Below, piece after piece: positions 61,185 to 64,000 of a stretch of DNA of 64,000 nucleotides. Numbering within the stretch: the first letter of the stretch is position 1; the number at the start of each line of letters is the position of its first letter. Source of the stretch: JAEXOD01 sp964652025 (GTDB taxonomy: Bacteria; Bacteroidota; Ignavibacteria; Ignavibacteriales; Melioribacteraceae). The translations under genes and the position numbers were made by a program. Under the pieces are notes generated by a model that was not told where the DNA came from, made no database searches, and saw only the letters and a list, made by a program, of their open reading frames with translations. The stretch lies in contig CAZYZX010000002.1 in the NCBI GenBank assembly GCA_964652025.1, positions 315,993 to 379,992 of the forward strand. The letters run 5' to 3'.

Positions 61185-63773
61185 CTATTTTTTAAAGTAA
61201 ACTGTAAATGTGCTTCCTTTTCCTTTTTTACTATTCACAGTAATTTTAGCGTTATTAAGTTCTACATATTTTTTAATTAATGCAAGTCCTAAACCATTTC
61301 CTTCAAATCGTCTTGAATAACCTTGCTCTTCTTGGCTAAATGGTTCAAATAAATTTGATAAATATTCGTCAGATATTCCAATCCCGGTATCCTTAACTTC
61401 CATAGCTATTTCTGCATCAGAGTAATCATTAACACTCACTTCTACATAACCACTAAAGGTATATTTTATTGCATTATCTACCAAATTCTTCAAAATCTCA
61501 TCGAATGTATATGCATCTAGTTTTAATGTAGTAGTATTAGAATTATAGTTAACTCTAAGTTCAAGATTTTTGTCATTAGCTGCTTGTAAAAATTCTATTT
61601 CTATTATATCTTTAATTTTTTCTTTAATATTTATTTCTTCAAATGTTGGCTTAAAGTAACCAGTTTGTAAGTCTGCCATATTTAATATTAAATCTATGGT
61701 TCTAATTATTCTTTTACCTGCACGAGCCATTATATTAAAAGACATCTTCAAATCATCATCAATTTTGTCTTCCAATTCTTCTTTTAACAATCCAGAAAAA
61801 CTTAAAATTGCATTAATTGGTGTTCTAATTTCATGGGACATTTGTGCTAAAAATTCATCCTTTAATCTATCTGCTTTCTCTGCTTTTTCTTTAGCTTCTA
61901 ACAGCTCTTTTTGTACATTCTTTAAATTTGTTATATCTTCTTTAACAGCTACAAAATTAATTATCTCTCCTTTTTCATTTTTAATTGGTGAAATAGCTGC
62001 TATCTCCCAAAATAATTCCCCACTCTTCTTTTTATTACAAATTTCACCAACCCAGTTTTTCCCCTTAAGTATTGTTGCCCATAAATCTTCATAAAACTCT
62101 TTACTCATAACACCAGATTTTAATATTCTTGGATTTTGTCCCTTAACTTCATCAAATTCATAACCGGTATTCTTAGTAAAGTGTGGATTAATAAACTCAA
62201 TATTTCCGTCAATATCTGTAATTATTATAGAAACCGGGCTTTGTTCTATTGCTTTAGAATATTTTATAATTTCGTTATGTTGTATTACTCTTTCTGTAAC
62301 ATTTTTTGCAATTCCATCTAAACGCTTTCCGCCATCTTCTGTTTCAGTTACTGTTATACTTTGCTCTATCCAATAAATTTTGCCATCTGGCCTTTTAATT
62401 CTAAAATTAAAGTTAACATTATTACTTTCACCTTTTAGTAACTTTATATAATTTTCTTTTAATGTTGGTTCGTCTTCTTCCAAAACTAAATTTTTCCATA
62501 AATCTGGATTTTCTTTAAACTCATTATATGTATGCCCATAAATCTGTTCAATTACTGGAGAAAAATAAGAGTTTTTTGTTAATAGGTTTTTATCTAAATC
62601 TATACTCCAAACACAATCTGTTAAAGATGATAATATTTTTTCTATATATTCCTTTGCCTTCTTAACTTCTTTTTCAGCCTTTTTTCTATAAATAATTATA
62701 ATACTTAACGCTAAAATAACCAATATCAATATTGCAAAACCATAGCCAATTTTAGTTAATAATTCCTTATTTGTATCCCATACAGAAGCCGGTTTGTATA
62801 ATATAGTACTGTTCTTTGGTAAAAGATTTTCATTTATATTAAACCTTAATACTTCTTTATAATTAAAAGTATAAGAAGCCGGTATATTTTTTATTATTTT
62901 AATCTTTGATGGAGTGTTACCATTTAAAAGTTTTATTGCTATATTACCTGCAAGCTTTCCAAATATTAATTGATTTGTTAACTTTCCTCCTAAAATTCCT
63001 TCTTTCATATAATCCTTAACAACTGCAAAAACAGGAACTTTAGAAATTGTTCTTATTTCATCTATCACTGTTCTCTGTTCAATTACTCTTCCATCATTAT
63101 CCTGACTAAATTCTCCAAGCAATAAAACTTGACCTTTTTCTAAGTTGCCAACCTCTTTCTTTAAGGTTTCAAAAGATGGATTTATAATTTCTTTAAACTT
63201 TACTTTGTTAATAAATTGACTTTTTGCCTGATTATAATCCTCATATAAATATCTTCCTGCAATCGATGCATCAAAAAAGGTTACTATTTCTTTTGTATCT
63301 GGAAAAAGTTTTAAAATTAATTCAATATTTTCCTTATAATAATATTTATCTATTACACCAGTGTAAAAATCCTTATCAGGTATCATATCATCTTTAAACC
63401 CAACCAACCCGCTAAATACTACATAAGAATTTGGGAAAAGAGTGTTTTTATATTTTTTAATAAAATAAAAAGCAGGATTATCTGTAACAATTACTACCTT
63501 AAAGTTTATGTTACTATATTTAATTTTTAATAATTCTAAATATTTATTTTCTGTTTTTTCTAACAGAAAATTTTTAGTATCAAGATATTCAATATAAACA
63601 TCAACGGGCGTTTTGTTTGCTGTAAACGAATTTTGAATACCAACGTTTTGTAAATATGTGCGCCTAAAATTAGAATGATAGGAATGTAATATTAATACAT
63701 TGTTTCTATCTTCTCCAAAAATTAAAGTAGACAATGTAATTAATATAAAAAATGTCTTTAAAGCATTTCTCAT
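61185..63773 (-). CDS. Membrane histidine kinase with ABC-substrate-binding-like sensor and two PAS domains
   Basis: The 862-residue protein has a signal peptide (ending STLIFG), then a periplasmic domain of about 310 residues of the ABC_sub_bind type (NVLILHSYHSNF, VVIVTDNPAF, ILGGKLTNQLIFGKLAGNIAIKLLNG). TM is about 340-365, PAS1 about 380-500 and PAS2 about 505-625. The H box FLAQMSHEIRTPINAIL is near 655, followed by an ATPase domain with NLVDNAIKYT, DTGIGIS and GNGLGLALIKKYV. It should sense a small periplasmic ligand. No response regulator is adjacent. It starts the minus-strand run to trxB. Confidence 0.9.
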   Translation of the reverse strand: MRNALKTFFILITLSTLIFGEDRNNVLILHSYHSNFRRTYLQNVGIQNSFTANKTPVDVYIEYLDTKNFLLEKTENKYLELLKIKYSNINFKVVIVTDNPAFYFIKKYKNTLFPNSYVVFSGLVGFKDDMIPDKDFYTGVIDKYYYKENIELILKLFPDTKEIVTFFDASIAGRYLYEDYNQAKSQFINKVKFKEIINPSFETLKKEVGNLEKGQVLLLGEFSQDNDGRVIEQRTVIDEIRTISKVPVFAVVKDYMKEGILGGKLTNQLIFGKLAGNIAIKLLNGNTPSKIKIIKNIPASYTFNYKEVLRFNINENLLPKNSTILYKPASVWDTNKELLTKIGYGFAILILVILALSIIIIYRKKAEKEVKKAKEYIEKILSSLTDCVWSIDLDKNLLTKNSYFSPVIEQIYGHTYNEFKENPDLWKNLVLEEDEPTLKENYIKLLKGESNNVNFNFRIKRPDGKIYWIEQSITVTETEDGGKRLDGIAKNVTERVIQHNEIIKYSKAIEQSPVSIIITDIDGNIEFINPHFTKNTGYEFDEVKGQNPRILKSGVMSKEFYEDLWATILKGKNWVGEICNKKKSGELFWEIAAISPIKNEKGEIINFVAVKEDITNLKNVQKELLEAKEKAEKADRLKDEFLAQMSHEIRTPINAILSFSGLLKEELEDKIDDDLKMSFNIMARAGKRIIRTIDLILNMADLQTGYFKPTFEEINIKEKIKDIIEIEFLQAANDKNLELRVNYNSNTTTLKLDAYTFDEILKNLVDNAIKYTFSGYVEVSVNDYSDAEIAMEVKDTGIGISDEYLSNLFEPFSQEEQGYSRRFEGNGLGLALIKKYVELNNAKITVNSKKGKGSTFTVYFKK

Positions 63774-63872
63774 GTTATAAACTAAAATTTTAATTTAAAT
63801 ATGGAATTTAATATAAAATTATATTAATAAAAATTCAAAAATAAATATCACAAAATCAATAAATTTTAAAAA

Positions 63873-63901
63873 TTGCTTAAAAAATTTAAATTTCGTATAA
63901 T
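63873..63901 (+). promoter_or_regulatory. Sigma-70-type promoter of tRNA-Arg(CCT)
   Basis: TTGCTT (63873-63878) and a consensus TATAAT (63896-63901) are separated by exactly 17 nt. Transcription would start near 63908, about 17 nt before the tRNA. Confidence 0.78.
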
Positions 63902-63924
63902 TGTAATCCTAATAAAAATTAGCT

Positions 63925-63998
63925 GCCCCGGTAGCTCAGTAGGATAGAGCGTCAGTTTCCTAAACTGTAGGTCAGAGGTTCGAATCCTCTTCGGGGCA
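63925..63998 (+). tRNA. tRNA-Arg (anticodon CCT)
   Basis: The acceptor stem GCCCCGG/TCGGGGC has a G-T wobble at its base. D arm GCTC/GAGC, anticodon arm TCAGT/ACTGT (a T-T mismatch at its outer end) with loop TTCCTAA (anticodon CCT), and T arm AGAGG/CCTCT with loop TTCGAAT are all present. The length is 74 nt including discriminator A. The window ends two bases later, so an encoded CCA cannot be fully checked, but the next bases are CT, which argues against it. Confidence 0.95.
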
Positions 63999-64000
63999 CT

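Noticed and set aside
1..64000. CRISPR arrays, insertion sequences, phage or integrated elements
   Set aside because: No regularly spaced repeats, transposase, integrase or attachment-site duplications were seen. Gene content and base composition are uniform across the window.

Overview
The window is A+T-rich chromosome (about 30% G+C by eye) carrying 50 genes. Two of these are the halves of one frame-interrupted kinase, and one is a fragment cut by the left edge. There are also two tRNA-Arg genes. The best taxonomic guess is an Ignavibacteria-like member of the Bacteroidota/Chlorobi group. Support comes from type IX secretion C-terminal sorting domains of the NYPNPFNP type on two secreted proteins (9280-10812 and 34974-36992), a NagB/PIG-L fusion, a probable DUF4783 protein, a three-gene proton-translocating transhydrogenase, a membrane pyrophosphatase, and a yggS-divIVA-ileS-dksA-lspA-rluD gene order. 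Many genes have clear Shine-Dalgarno sequences, and two TTGnnn/TATAAT-like promoters can be read. No rRNA, CRISPR array, insertion sequence or phage was seen.

Layout. 1-5460: an acyl-CoA carboxylase carboxyltransferase/BCCP pair, a NagB/PIG-L fusion, a lipoprotein resembling GH12 glucanases, and tRNA-Arg(CCG). 5467-13817: a signalling and redox block. It holds a cupin, a sigma-54 response regulator with a membrane kinase whose sensor domain has a CxxCH heme motif, a divergent receiver-like protein with a nine-heme secreted cytochrome, and a FIST-domain protein with a PAS kinase that has lost its phosphoacceptor histidine. 14029-20939: transhydrogenase pntAA-pntAB-pntB, ornithine aminotransferase, YjbQ, S1/P1 nuclease and a POT-type transporter. 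20936-30458 (minus): amidase, RecB/AddA-like helicase-nuclease, a 12-TM NtrY-like kinase and two small exported proteins. 30594-33361 (minus): a pyrR-pyrB-pyrC operon preceded by a hairpin that matches the PyrR-binding RNA consensus. 33507-42871: an OmpA-like protein, a secreted FG-GAP protein and two large PAS kinases, one broken by a frameshift in an A8 run. 42971-50166: pyrophosphatase, an unknown conserved protein, a receiver-cyclase fusion, MlaE, alkaline phosphatase and IlvE, the last with a structured leader RNA. 50423-58712 (minus): the growth/division operon yggS, divIVA, punA, a membrane protein, ileS, traR/dksA-like, lspA and rluD. 58907-63773 (minus): trxB, queG, a Rieske protein and another PAS kinase. 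63925-63998: tRNA-Arg(CCT) with its own promoter.

The genes suggest a respiring, sensor-rich bacterium. Energy and redox functions (transhydrogenase, PPase, outer-surface cytochrome) sit beside six histidine-kinase-type genes, and polysaccharide, phosphate and nucleic-acid scavenging is represented by GH12, NagB/PIG-L, PhoA and S1/P1. The most notable observations are the PyrR RNA element outside its familiar phyla, the heme-sensor/sigma-54/T9SS-cytochrome cluster, the FIST plus pseudokinase pair, and a roughly 115-nt 6S-like or leader RNA upstream of ilvE.
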